The notes under the pieces were generated by a model. The model saw only the letters and a program-made list of their open reading frames with translations. It was not told where the DNA came from and did not search any database. DNA of 64,000 nucleotides, from the NCBI RefSeq assembly GCF_028751195.1, contig NZ_CP066784.1, positions 2,294,001 through 2,358,000 on the forward strand, in the 5' to 3' direction. Source of the DNA: Alicyclobacillus sp. ALC3 (GTDB lineage: Bacteria > Bacillota > Bacilli > Alicyclobacillales > Alicyclobacillaceae). The translations under genes were made by a program, and so were the position numbers. How positions within the stretch are numbered: the first letter of the stretch is position 1; every line of letters starts with the position of its first letter. Shown in pieces: positions 17,836 through 26,328 of this stretch.

Positions 17836-20283
17836 TCAACTCTTAGCCTGTCTCTTCCGCTCAAAATAGACGTGCAGCCGGTACAAACATATCTCCCTTG
17901 TCCACTTAAACAAATCGGTGTTGAGGTCCTCGCGGTCGAGTTCAAACCAGAACTCCGTTCCACTAAACCTCGCAATCCCCTTTGACGACCCCGACCACTT
18001 GGTCATAGGCATCTCAGCGATGAGATTGGCTACCTTACCTTGATCATACTGAATCAAGTTTTGCGTCTCCCGATCGTTAAAGTCGGTCCGCCGACGATAC
18101 TCCTTCTCCACGTAATAGGCGTGGAAGAACGGGGCCACCTCCCCCGGGGAGATTGGCTTCGGCCAATCCTGTTCCCCGCGTTCCAGCATAGCGTGCAACA
18201 AGACCATCTTGTAACTCTTCGTCATGCGTGTAGACTCGACTTCCCGAAACCAGTCGTCGAAGTCCCGAAGGACGTCTTCTTCTCTTTCACCTAACTCTCC
18301 AATCGCACTGAGAAACGGAAAGTATCCCCCGTATTCCTGTTTGATCGCTTTGCTGTCCGTACTGCCGTGCAGGTGCATCTCGAGATAAGTGGGTCTGCGG
18401 CCGAGGTCCCGTTTGACGGAAAGATAACCCTCACGCAGGAGGTCCTTTCTTGGGTGCCGCTTCGACCGCATGACGCGAATGAGATCGATGACCCGTAGGT
18501 CGAGGTCAATCGAACATTCATCAGGCACACTTGGCGGAATGCGGATGGTCCGCACGCTCCGAACATCCTCACGCACTTGCGCAGCGTCGAACAAGCCCAG
18601 CTTGATGTCAGCGTTACGGTAGTTGCCGATAAGGTCAATGATGGCGCAGTGCGTCTTACCCTCGTGAATCCGCAGTCCGCGCCCGACCTGTTGAGTGAAC
18701 ACAGTCAGCGACTCCGTCGGCCGCACAAACAGTAGAGTATCTACTGCTGGGATGTCCACGCCCTCATTGAACAGATCCACTGTGAAGATGAGTTCCAAAT
18801 CCCCACTGTTGAGCTTCTGAATCGCCTCTGCCCTCTCACGCGCTGACGAACCGCCGTGCAAACAGACGCAACTCACACCGCGCGACTGGAAGAACCGCTG
18901 CAAAAACTGCGCTTGGACCACAGACGAACAGAACGCGATAGCTCGGGTCTGCTTGTGAGTCTGCCAAGCGCTGTAGGCCAATGTCGCCATGGACTCTCGA
19001 GTTTGCACGGCCAGCAGCTCTTGTTCGTCATATCGCGATCCTAACCAGCGGATTCGGCTATAATCCGTCTCGTCGTATACACCGATATAGTGAAACGGCG
19101 AAAGCCACCGGCGCTGTATCGCCTCGACAAAATCCATTCGATAGGCTACGTTCCCGTCGCAAATCGCGTACACATCACGGGCATCTGTCCTGTCGGGTGT
19201 CGCCGTGATGCCAAGTAAAAAGTCCGGCTGAAACCAATCGATCACAGCTTGGTAGCTCGTGGCGGCTGCATGGTGAAACTCATCGACCACAATGAGGTCA
19301 AAGTGATCCGGAGGAAATTGGGTTCTGTGATGCTTACGCGCGAGCGTCATGACCGAGGCGAACACAATATCGCCATCGGATTTTTTCTCTGTACCGGTGA
19401 ATAAACCGCCACGCCTCTCCGGCAGAATTCGCGCAAATGCGCGCTGCGCCTGCACCAGTATTTCTTCTCGGTGCGCAATGAACAGGACCCGCCGAAAGTC
19501 CTTGGCGAAGAGTGCGGCCAAGAACGTTTTCCCAAGGCCGGTCGCCATGACCACAAGCGCCTTGTCGTACCCCTCATCGCGTGTGGATGCCAATTCCGCC
19601 AGCGCCTCTTCCTGCGCAGGACGAAGTTCGATAGCATCCGGATAATCCAGCTTTGCGTCGTGCACTGCATCGGCGTCCTGCTCAGTCGTAGAGACATCCT
19701 CGAACATTGTGGCCAACTCTTCGGCCTCGGACCACGCCTTGGCCAGGTTCATATGCTGGCTGTGGTATAATTCGTACTCCTCTTCGTACGCGGCAATGGT
19801 CACAGCGTTGACCGATACAGTACTCTCTGAGTAAAACATCTTCAAAAAACGAACTTCAGCCTCATTCACTGGTATGTCACCGTCCGGTGCTGCAACAGCT
19901 AAGTTCCATTCGACACCAGTTGTTAAGGCTGACCTCGACAGGTTGGATGACCCGACGATGACGGCGTCGTCGCCGATTGCTTTGCGAAATATGTAAGCCT
20001 TCGGATGGAAGGAGACGCCTGCGCTTTTCCAGAGGCGCACCTCTATGCCCGGGTGGATGGCAATCAGGTCGGCGAGTGCCTCGGGCTGCGTGACAAACAA
20101 GTAGTCTCCTGTCAAAAATTTAATGTCAGCACCGCGGTGAGCGGCTTCTCGTAGCGCAGACTCAATCAGGTCCACACCAGATATCATAGTAAAGGAGATT
20201 AGGAGATAGATTGTCTCTGACTCCTCAATATGCCGGAGACATTCATCAATCAGGTGTGACGTAATCAGCTTGATAGAAGTCAT
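17836..20283 (-). CDS. PLD-domain SF2 helicase (second copy)
   Basis: 815 residues. The PLD-like domain (1-170) has HPK at 93-95 and GSSN at 111-114; the Asp normally five residues after Lys is Arg, with Asp105/106 nearby. The SF2 core has GLGKT (249-253), DEFH (334-337), GITATPDR, FTVDLFNEGVDIPAVD and QQVGRGLR. The C-terminal 250 residues are shorter than in the helicase at 10892 and unlike it. It converges on the short RT with a 57-bp gap. Host-like GC-rich codons. Inferred DNA-processing enzyme, possibly antiviral; whether it works with the RTs is unknown. Confidence 0.87.
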   Translation of the reverse strand: MTSIKLITSHLIDECLRHIEESETIYLLISFTMISGVDLIESALREAAHRGADIKFLTGDYLFVTQPEALADLIAIHPGIEVRLWKSAGVSFHPKAYIFRKAIGDDAVIVGSSNLSRSALTTGVEWNLAVAAPDGDIPVNEAEVRFLKMFYSESTVSVNAVTIAAYEEEYELYHSQHMNLAKAWSEAEELATMFEDVSTTEQDADAVHDAKLDYPDAIELRPAQEEALAELASTRDEGYDKALVVMATGLGKTFLAALFAKDFRRVLFIAHREEILVQAQRAFARILPERRGGLFTGTEKKSDGDIVFASVMTLARKHHRTQFPPDHFDLIVVDEFHHAAATSYQAVIDWFQPDFLLGITATPDRTDARDVYAICDGNVAYRMDFVEAIQRRWLSPFHYIGVYDETDYSRIRWLGSRYDEQELLAVQTRESMATLAYSAWQTHKQTRAIAFCSSVVQAQFLQRFFQSRGVSCVCLHGGSSARERAEAIQKLNSGDLELIFTVDLFNEGVDIPAVDTLLFVRPTESLTVFTQQVGRGLRIHEGKTHCAIIDLIGNYRNADIKLGLFDAAQVREDVRSVRTIRIPPSVPDECSIDLDLRVIDLIRVMRSKRHPRKDLLREGYLSVKRDLGRRPTYLEMHLHGSTDSKAIKQEYGGYFPFLSAIGELGEREEDVLRDFDDWFREVESTRMTKSYKMVLLHAMLERGEQDWPKPISPGEVAPFFHAYYVEKEYRRRTDFNDRETQNLIQYDQGKVANLIAEMPMTKWSGSSKGIARFSGTEFWFELDREDLNTDLFKWTREICLYRLHVYFERKRQAKS

Positions 20284-20371
20284 GTTTGGCTATGCCCCGT
20301 TCGCGCCCACGGATTTACTTTATTGTATACTAATTTATTAGATTAGACTGATCCGGGGAGGAGCGGCTGAA

Positions 20372-20995
20372 ATCGAAAACCCTGCAAACGAATTCAAGAG
20401 AGACCTGATTACGGCGTACAACCGACAAGCCGCAGAGCGCAACGCGTCGTCGAGGCAGGACTGGAAGGTAAGCGAGCGCGATGCTTTCCTCGCCTCTATC
20501 CGCAGTTCGGGATTGACAAGACTGCTCGAGATTGGAGCTGGACCGGGGCACGACTCGCTGTTTTTTCAGGAGAACGGGCTGGACGTGACGAGCGTAGACC
20601 TCTCCCCGAACATGGTGGACCTGTGCAAAACGAAGGGCCTGCGAGCAGAGGTGATGGACTTCTCTCACTTGTCATTTCCTGACGATTCCTTTGACGCCGT
20701 CTGGGCCCTGAACTGTCTTCTGCACGTGCGCAAGGCCGAACTGCCCGAAGTCCTGACAGAGCTTCGCCGTGTACTTCGGCCAGGCGGGTTGTTTTACATG
20801 GGCGTATATGGGGGACAAAACTCGGAGGGTGTTTGGGACGACGACACATACGAACCGAAGCGGTTTTTCTCCTTTTTTGAGATGGACACGCTCAAGGGCA
20901 TACTCTCTGAGCACTTTGCCGTGCAGGACGCGCACGCTTTGCCGCACTCCAGCGACCTGATGTTCCTTTCCTTCACTCTGCAAGTTCAATCGTGA
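20372..20995 (+). CDS. Class I SAM-dependent methyltransferase, apparent ATC start
   Basis: Motif I LLEIGAGPGHDSLFF, motif post-I VTSVDLSPNMVDLC and AVWALNCLLHVRKAEL identify a class I methyltransferase. The first ATG/GTG/TTG in frame is TTG 20513, directly before motif I, yet the preceding 47 codons clearly encode the family N-terminus (AYNRQAAERN...DWKVSERDAFL). GGGGAGGAG (20355-20363) is spaced 8 nt from ATC at 20372, with TATACT (20326-20331) upstream, so an ATC start is proposed; ATT 20342 and CTG 20348 are alternatives. The substrate is unknown. Confidence 0.75.
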   Translation: MENPANEFKRDLITAYNRQAAERNASSRQDWKVSERDAFLASIRSSGLTRLLEIGAGPGHDSLFFQENGLDVTSVDLSPNMVDLCKTKGLRAEVMDFSHLSFPDDSFDAVWALNCLLHVRKAELPEVLTELRRVLRPGGLFYMGVYGGQNSEGVWDDDTYEPKRFFSFFEMDTLKGILSEHFAVQDAHALPHSSDLMFLSFTLQVQS

Positions 20996-21018
20996 AAAGA
21001 GCCCCTTCACAGGGGCTC
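20995..21018 (-). terminator. Terminator between convergent genes
   Basis: GAGCCCC and GGGGCTC arms with a short loop are followed on the minus strand by TTTT. It lies just after the methyltransferase stop and beyond the monooxygenase gene. Confidence 0.75.
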
Positions 21019-21031
21019 TCCGTAGCATTGC

Positions 21032-21331
21032 TTAGGCCATCACTTCGGCGTCGTAAAGGGTGACTTGAGCCTGTCCGTGAGATTGTTGCGTCTGCTCCGG
21101 ATTTTGACCACCATGGTGACTGCGGAACGACTCACTGTGGATGTATTTCTCAAAGTGTTCGCGGGACTCCCACTTCGATACGGCTAACAGTTTTCCTGAC
21201 TCTTCGACCCACATTTCAAACCCGAGGAATCCTTCAAACTGTTTGAGGTCTGGCGCGTTGCTGCGGAACCTCTCAAGCATCCGGCCGCTGTGCTCTTTCG
21301 GAACATCAATGCTATTGGCTGCGATAAACAT
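21032..21331 (-). CDS. ABM-domain heme-degrading monooxygenase-like protein (HmoA/IsdG type)
   Basis: 99 residues, one antibiotic-biosynthesis-monooxygenase ferredoxin-like fold (MFIAANSIDVPKEHSGRMLERF, FEGFLGFEMWVEESGKLLAVSKWESREHFEKYIHSESFRSHH). The Asn, Trp and His positions used by IsdG-type heme oxygenases are plausible here. The ATG at 21331 follows GAGGAGG. Divergent from the PadR-type gene with two identical dyads between, so it is probably PadR-regulated. Heme degradation is inferred from the family; some ABM proteins do other oxidations. Confidence 0.82.
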   Translation of the reverse strand: MFIAANSIDVPKEHSGRMLERFRSNAPDLKQFEGFLGFEMWVEESGKLLAVSKWESREHFEKYIHSESFRSHHGGQNPEQTQQSHGQAQVTLYDAEVMA

Positions 21332-21408
21332 TGGACATCCTCCTCTGTCGAAAATGAGCTGGTCGTACATATCACAAACGCACGGGGACAAGCGACACTT
21401 CTTGGCCA

Positions 21409-21426
21409 ATAGTCACCTATGACTAT
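21409..21426. promoter_or_regulatory. PadR-type operator, copy 1
   Basis: Perfect dyad ATAGTCA-N4-TGACTAT in the divergent region between the ABM gene and the PadR gene. Identical half-sites recur 47 bp to the right. Confidence 0.75.
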
Positions 21427-21455
21427 CCGGCTCGATTGTAGCCTCTTTGACCAAT

Positions 21456-21473
21456 ATAGTCAACAATGACTAT
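21456..21473. promoter_or_regulatory. PadR-type operator, copy 2
   Basis: Perfect dyad ATAGTCA-N4-TGACTAT, 37 bp before the PadR start codon, overlapping TATAATAT sequence that probably is its -10, consistent with autorepression. Confidence 0.75.
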
Positions 21474-21509
21474 AATATACGTAACGAAGGTCTGCGAAGG
21501 AGTACAACT

Positions 21510-22034
21510 ATGGACAATCGCGCGTTGCTCATCCTAGGTATGCTGATGGCGCAAAGCCAGCATGGATACCAGATCAACGAATTTATAGAGAAGAACCTCA
21601 GCCGCATCACGGACATGAAAAAACCCACTGCCTACGCGACGTTGGACCGTCTCGGCGAGAGTGGATGTGTGGATGTGAAGTTGGAGCAAGAAGGGAATCG
21701 CCCGACGCGCAAGGTGTACTCGATTACGCCGCGAGGCGTGAGTCGCTTTTTTGAGTTGCTCCGAGCCAATCTGTCGCAGTCGGACAAAATGAACTTCTCC
21801 AGTGACATCGGCATGATGTTCATCGATCACTTGCCGTCCGAAGAGTCCGTCACCCTTCTCGAGGAGCGGCTTGGGCAGTTGTCCGTGCAGATAGGACTGT
21901 ATGAAACTGCGCCTCGCCACGGCTACGGTCTCGGCGTCGACTTTGCGATCGAACACGACTTAGTTCACCTCAAAGCCGATCACGATTGGCTTCGTTCGGT
22001 GATTGCACGTCTGCGCGAAAACGGCACCGTGTAG
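21510..22034 (+). CDS. PadR family transcriptional regulator
   Basis: 174 residues. N-terminal PadR winged helix (ALLILGMLMAQSQHGYQINEFIEKNL through PTAYATLDRLGESGCVDVKLEQEGNRPTRKVYSITPRG), then a C-terminal helical dimerisation region of the longer PadR subfamily. The ATG at 21510 is set by AAGGAG 7 nt upstream; frame extension upstream runs into the operator. It probably represses itself and the divergent heme-monooxygenase gene through the two ATAGTCA dyads. The ligand is unknown. Confidence 0.9.
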   Translation: MDNRALLILGMLMAQSQHGYQINEFIEKNLSRITDMKKPTAYATLDRLGESGCVDVKLEQEGNRPTRKVYSITPRGVSRFFELLRANLSQSDKMNFSSDIGMMFIDHLPSEESVTLLEERLGQLSVQIGLYETAPRHGYGLGVDFAIEHDLVHLKADHDWLRSVIARLRENGTV

Positions 22035-22043
22035 GTGCCGTTT
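22018..22043 (+). terminator. Terminator overlapping the padR-type stop codon
   Basis: AAACGGCACC and GGTGCCGTTT form a perfect 10-bp stem around a 5-nt loop; the stop codon TAG lies inside the hairpin. T-run is short (TTTC). Confidence 0.6.
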
Positions 22044-22091
22044 CCCGCTTGGAGCCTTTGTGGGGCCATCTCTGGCATCGGGTCAAACCGT

Positions 22092-23714
22092 TCAAGCCCC
22101 CATCGACAGCTGAACGATTTTTACGACGAGCATCACCACAGCAATCACCAAATACCCACGTAGCGTGGCCATGGCCACCTTCTGAGTGGGTGACCAAACC
22201 GCTTTCGGCAGTTTGGAAAGCGGCGGCATTCTCCATGTGTCACGGTCTGCCTGCGATTGAACCACTTTGGCTGCCGGGCGGCGCCGCATCCACAGTGCGC
22301 CTGTCACCAATAGACCCGCCAGGAACAAACTAGCGGAAATGAGAGCCAGCACCTGAACGTTCACATTCGGGAAGAACGTCGCGACCGCGAGAATCAGCGA
22401 GAGGACGACGAGCACGCCCACGATGACGCTGCCAATGACATTTAGCCACGGGCGATTCACCCAAGGCCCTAACACGGCCTTGTCGTTGCACAAAAGCAGC
22501 AGAAATACGGTTGCGCTCGGCAGCAGAATGCCTGCCAAAGCCTGGACGCCGGTCGTGATGAGCCCAAGTGGAGCGTGCGGAATCACGACAACGCCAGCCG
22601 AAAACAGGATGACAGCCCCATACACGAGGTAAAAGCCCAAGCCATCCTTCACAGAGCGGTGCAGCGAGTGTTTGGTCCCAACCACATCTCCGAACGCATA
22701 CGAAGTCGACAGTGTGACTGCGGCCGCCCCAATCAACGAGGCGTTCAACAAAATGATGGCAAACAAGTCCCCCGCCAAGACACTGACGTGTTGAGACAAA
22801 CCCGTCATAACCGTCCCGGCGTTCACGAATTGCCCAGCCAAATTGCTGCCCTGGAACGCAAAGGCTGTGGTCGCAATGATCGCCGTCGCACCAAGCACAA
22901 CAACGACTGAGCCGATGACCGTATCAGCCCGCTCGTACGCCATCCACCGCGGCGTCAGTCGCTTGTCGATCACGTTCGATTGTTGGAAGAACAACTGCCA
23001 CGGTGCCACCGTTGTGCCGACCATGCCGATGATGAGAAGGAGTGCGTTTGACGTAAAGCCGCCGCGTACACCGGGCTGCAGAAAACCTGTGACAATCGGG
23101 CCGGCGGCGGGATGGGCCATCATCACGAGCGGGATCACAAGGAAGTTTGTGATGACCAGCACGTACATAAACCGCTCCCAGCGCTTGAAACTGCCGGTCA
23201 CCGTGATGCCAATCAGCACAGCGGCCGCAACCGCCACCGAGATGAACGGACTCACACCGAAGTGACTGAGTGCCATGCGAATTCCAATAAATTCGGTCAC
23301 GATGGTCAGCACGTTCAGGACGAACAGGTCACCGACCGAGAAAGCTCCCCAAAACTTGCCGAACCGCTCAAAAATCAGGCGCGCGTGACCCACTCCCGTC
23401 ATTAGCCCAAGGCGCACCACCATTTCCTGATTGACAATCAGAACGGGGACGAGCAAGAGCAATACCCAGAGCAGGCTGGTTCCGAAGTTTTGTCCCGCCT
23501 GAGCATAGGTTGCAACGCCGCCGGCGTCATTATCTCCAACCATCACGATGAGTCCCGGACCCATGATGGCGAGCAAAGTCAAAATCCGTGTTTTCCAACC
23601 CTTGCGAAGGGCATGGTCGGACACGCGTACGGTGCCAAATGCCCCTTCGATGTCACCAACATGCTGGCTGTCGAGAACAGCCAGATCTTGAACCGCTGCA
23701 TTTCCACGCATCAT
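22092..23714 (-). CDS. Nramp-related divalent cation (probably Mg2+) transporter
   Basis: 540 residues, about 11-12 transmembrane helices. The helix-1 motif is GDNDAGG rather than the DPGN of MntH, and helix 6 reads GTTVAPWQLFFQQS without the Mn2+-selecting Met. These features mark the Nramp-related magnesium transporter (NRMT) clade rather than true manganese Nramps. ATG 23714 has GGAGG 6 nt upstream. An M-box Mg2+ riboswitch with its terminator precedes the gene, which independently supports Mg2+ import during Mg2+ limitation. Confidence 0.88.
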   Translation of the reverse strand: MMRGNAAVQDLAVLDSQHVGDIEGAFGTVRVSDHALRKGWKTRILTLLAIMGPGLIVMVGDNDAGGVATYAQAGQNFGTSLLWVLLLLVPVLIVNQEMVVRLGLMTGVGHARLIFERFGKFWGAFSVGDLFVLNVLTIVTEFIGIRMALSHFGVSPFISVAVAAAVLIGITVTGSFKRWERFMYVLVITNFLVIPLVMMAHPAAGPIVTGFLQPGVRGGFTSNALLLIIGMVGTTVAPWQLFFQQSNVIDKRLTPRWMAYERADTVIGSVVVVLGATAIIATTAFAFQGSNLAGQFVNAGTVMTGLSQHVSVLAGDLFAIILLNASLIGAAAVTLSTSYAFGDVVGTKHSLHRSVKDGLGFYLVYGAVILFSAGVVVIPHAPLGLITTGVQALAGILLPSATVFLLLLCNDKAVLGPWVNRPWLNVIGSVIVGVLVVLSLILAVATFFPNVNVQVLALISASLFLAGLLVTGALWMRRRPAAKVVQSQADRDTWRMPPLSKLPKAVWSPTQKVAMATLRGYLVIAVVMLVVKIVQLSMGA

Positions 23715-23848
23715 TGTTAGCCTCCTTGAAGACGTGATAGGAGGGACAGAGTTCCCCACAGTACATGTTCAAAACCGAGTAATTCAGCTGCTGCGACTGA
23801 TGACTAGGGCCTGCGTCCACACCTACCACCTCCTTCAAAGAAGCAAAG

Positions 23849-23878
23849 ATAAAAATCCCCCGGCCGCAGCTCGGGGGA
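23849..23878 (-). terminator. Riboswitch expression-platform terminator
   Basis: On the minus strand TCCCCCG and CGGGGGA enclose a 9-nt loop, followed by TTTTTAT. It lies between the M-box aptamer and the transporter start, as expected for Mg2+-dependent premature termination. Confidence 0.85.
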
Positions 23879-23921
23879 TTGGTTTTGCGCATCAAAACAA
23901 AGATGTTTCGTGCATCCCCCT

Positions 23922-24066
23922 GGTTGAGCTTTAGCACTATGCAACGTAGAGTTTTCACTCAGCCACGTTAGGTAAAGCCTTAATCCGGCAATACCTGTTG
24001 ACCCATTGGCGTCTTTCGACGTTTCCGGGTAGTGGCTTGTGTTCACATAGACGCCTCGCCTAACGA
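23922..24066 (-). ncRNA. M-box (ykoK) Mg2+ riboswitch
   Basis: The minus strand contains the conserved M-box blocks in order: CGTTAGGCGAGGC, AAGACGCCAATGGGTCAACAG and AGTGCTAAAGCTC, with P1 pairing partners at both ends. M-box RNAs fold on Mg2+ and shut off Mg2+ transporter genes. Located 200-350 nt upstream of the Nramp-related transporter. The ends are estimated. Confidence 0.93.
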
Positions 24067-24131
24067 GGACTCACTGTATTCAGTTCATTTCCGACAACTC
24101 ATTATGCTTCCCGCTTAGTCGCATGTCAATG

Positions 24132-24183
24132 AAAAGATGAGGCGTTTCTGAGCAGCCTAAAAGCTGAACAGAAACGTCTCATC
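24132..24183 (-). terminator. Terminator downstream of tRNA-Arg
   Basis: A 15-bp stem (GATGAGACGTTTCTG against CAGAAACGCCTCATC, one wobble) with an inner AGC/GCT helix is followed on the minus strand by TTTTC, directly after the tRNA gene. Confidence 0.8.
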
Positions 24184-24203
24184 AGAGACGCATGGAGATG
24201 AAC

Positions 24204-24279
24204 TGGCGCGCCCGGCAGGAATCGAACCTGCGCGTGCAAGTTTAGGAAACTTGTGCCTTATCCGCTTGGCGACGGGCGC
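24204..24279 (-). tRNA. tRNA-Arg(CCT)
   Basis: 76-nt cloverleaf with encoded CCA. The acceptor stem GCGCCCG pairs with CGGGCGC, the anticodon stem CAAGT/ACTTG has loop TTCCTAA giving anticodon CCT (reads AGG), and the T-arm is GCAGG-TTCGATT-CCTGC. A near-identical copy lies at 41943-42018. Confidence 0.95.
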
Positions 24280-24493
24280 ATGTAGTGAATGAGCGAGACC
24301 GTTACAGTATACAAGACGACTACGCTTACAGGCAAAGGGGAACTGCCCCCTCAATCCGCCCACCCTATCACGTGCGCACACGCCCTGTTTCCTGCGGTGC
24401 AGAAATTCTTTAGTCGAATGGCTCGTACAACCGGGATTCCCCTCGCATTGACTAAACCAAGATGTATCGCACACAGATGAGGGGGAACTCTAC

Positions 24494-25027
24494 ATGGCCA
24501 TTCAAGCGGGAACTTGCGTTGGTGCCCTGTACTATAAGCAAACAAACGGGAGTTGGGTTGTCGGTGTCCACAACGGCAAAACCAAGCGGACTGTAACGAG
24601 TCAGACGCCATTGTATCTGGTGCATGTCAGTAACCGCAAAGAGTTCTTTCAAAAGAATCCGAAGCCCATTATTTTTTACAAGACAGAGGCAGAATACCGA
24701 AAGGCCTTGCTGAATCCGCCGAAAAATGGCACACCCTTCGGTATACGCATCGCGACCAAAGTGACCTCATCCCCCGGAGCAAGTGGATGTATTGCCTTCC
24801 TTGAAGGAGGTACTACCGCTCACAACGGTGTGTTCATAATGTACGTGACCCCTGACGGAAAGGTGTACACAACTGTCGACAAGGCCATTGCAGCCGTCAA
24901 AAGCATTCCTGGCGGAACCTTGACCTACTTGCACTGGAACCTCAAGCCGCTCGGCAGCGGGCGCTACAAGCTGGTACAGGAGACCACGGCGAAGACAAAT
25001 GTGACGAACCTGCGATTGCTGCCATAG
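24494..25027 (+). CDS. Hypothetical protein, 177 residues
   Basis: Not recognised. Strong ribosome site (GAGGGGGA, 7 nt) before ATG 24494. The protein is basic, without signal peptide or membrane segment, and reads as an alternating-strand fold; SSPGASGCIAFLEGGTTAHNGVFIMYVTPDGKVYTT is the most structured part, with a single Cys. It stands alone between tRNA-Arg and the peroxiredoxin gene; a small hairpin (ACTGTTGA/TCAACAGT, 25031-25051) follows the stop. Confidence 0.65.
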   Translation: MAIQAGTCVGALYYKQTNGSWVVGVHNGKTKRTVTSQTPLYLVHVSNRKEFFQKNPKPIIFYKTEAEYRKALLNPPKNGTPFGIRIATKVTSSPGASGCIAFLEGGTTAHNGVFIMYVTPDGKVYTTVDKAIAAVKSIPGGTLTYLHWNLKPLGSGRYKLVQETTAKTNVTNLRLLP

Positions 25028-25179
25028 TAGACTGTTGACCTGTTCAACAGTGCCGTCTCGAGCGGCAGCGCCCTTTGACCTGCCGCTCTGTCATCCCGTT
25101 CTTATGCGTCCTTGAATAAGAGTGTGGCAACCGGTGAAAGTTATCAGTAATCGTCTGTATTGTGCCTGGAGGTGTTTTC

Positions 25180-25842
25180 TTGTCAACCACAGAGCCGGCA
25201 ACTTCGTCCCCGTATCCTCGTCTCAACGAACCAGCGCCCGATTTTCAAGCTGTGACCACACAAGGTGTAAAAAAACTGAGTGGTTACCGTGGCAAGTGGG
25301 TTGTGCTGTTCTCCCACCCCGCAGACTTTACGCCAGTATGCAGCACTGAGTTTCACGGCTTTGCTGCCCGAGCTGGCGAATTCGAAGCGCGCAATGTACA
25401 GTTGCTCGGCCTCTCGATCGACAGTGTCCATTCGCACCTAGCCTGGATAACCGATTTGGAGCGCATTTTCGGTCAGAAAATTCCGTTCCCGGTCATTGCC
25501 GACCTGGACATGAAGGTAGCAAAACTGTACGGCATGATTCATCCGGGTATTTCCAACACATCAGCTATCCGCTCTGTATTCGTGATTGACGACAAAGGGG
25601 TACTGCGCGCCATGATTTACTACCCTATGAGCGCGGGCCGTAACATCTCTGAAATCCTGCGGCTTGTCGATTCGCTTCAAACCACGGACACGCACGGTAC
25701 TCCAACTCCTGCAAACTGGAACCCCGGCGACCCAGTCATCGTCCCTCCCCCTGTGGAAGCATCTGCAGTGGAATCAGAGCAGGAAGCGCAAGAGAAAGGG
25801 TACGATTACAAGAGCTGGTACTTGCGGTTTAAACAGTTGTGA
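25180..25842 (+). CDS. 1-Cys peroxiredoxin (Prx6/AhpC-TSA family)
   Basis: 220 residues. The peroxidatic motif is PADFTPVCSTEFHGF, with the conserved downstream Arg in SAIRSVFVIDDKG. The C-terminal 1-cysPrx domain (WNPGDPVIVPPP) is present. The only cysteine is the peroxidatic one, so an external thiol must reduce it. Detoxifies H2O2 and alkyl peroxides in the cytosol. TTG 25180 is chosen since GGAGG (25168-25172) lies 7 nt upstream; the longer frame begins within that site. Monocistronic with a terminator. Confidence 0.92.
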   Translation: MSTTEPATSSPYPRLNEPAPDFQAVTTQGVKKLSGYRGKWVVLFSHPADFTPVCSTEFHGFAARAGEFEARNVQLLGLSIDSVHSHLAWITDLERIFGQKIPFPVIADLDMKVAKLYGMIHPGISNTSAIRSVFVIDDKGVLRAMIYYPMSAGRNISEILRLVDSLQTTDTHGTPTPANWNPGDPVIVPPPVEASAVESEQEAQEKGYDYKSWYLRFKQL

Positions 25843-25890
25843 GATAGAACGAGCGTATGGCCACATGACTTCGGGTGGGATATTCGCAAT

Positions 25891-25925
25891 GCGCGGCAGC
25901 GCCAGCGGGCTCTGCCGCGCGTTTT
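25891..25925 (+). terminator. Rho-independent terminator after peroxiredoxin
   Basis: GCGCGGCAG and CTGCCGCGC form a perfect 9-bp stem with a 12-nt loop, followed by GTTTT. Confidence 0.85.
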
Positions 25926-25975
25926 AGCGACCTGATCAACTCTTCGGCGCATACGAAAGTTCGGCTAAAACGACT

Positions 25976-26308
25976 TCAGAACACGAGAGGTACGTACCCG
26001 TCATTTATGTAGTCTGACACCGTCTGTCCGACGTATTCCAGTTGGATCCCAAGTTGCGCGAGTTTTTCCGTCACTCCACTGTTGTCGGATATAAATTTGC
26101 ATGCGACTGGCACCTGATACTCAGCCAGCATCGCAATAGCCTGCTGCACTTCCTCGTCCTCGGCAAGCAGCGATTCAAATGGGCCAAAAAAACAGACCTT
26201 AACTTCCTCCAACCACTTGTTTCTGATCGCATTGATGCCATACAGTGTACCCGCTAACGCCTTTTCCTTTTCCGCTGTAGACAGAATTAACAACACTTTT
26301 TTCCCCAC
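25976..26308 (-). CDS. DsrE/DsrF-like family protein
   Basis: 110 residues with the alpha/beta DsrE fold (KKVLLILSTAEKEKALAGTLYGINA, EVKVCFFGPFESLLAEDEEVQQAI, VPVACKFISDNSGVTEKLAQLGIQLEYVG). Such proteins act in sulfur trafficking or have unknown roles; two Cys (in VCFFG and VACKF) are present but the canonical TusD active-site Cys is not obvious. GTG start with GGAGG 9 nt upstream. Downstream in the same direction as an SDR remnant and a membrane protein. Confidence 0.75.
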   Translation of the reverse strand: MGKKVLLILSTAEKEKALAGTLYGINAIRNKWLEEVKVCFFGPFESLLAEDEEVQQAIAMLAEYQVPVACKFISDNSGVTEKLAQLGIQLEYVGQTVSDYINDGYVPLVF

Positions 26309-26328
26309 GGTAAAACCCCTCCTTAGAT

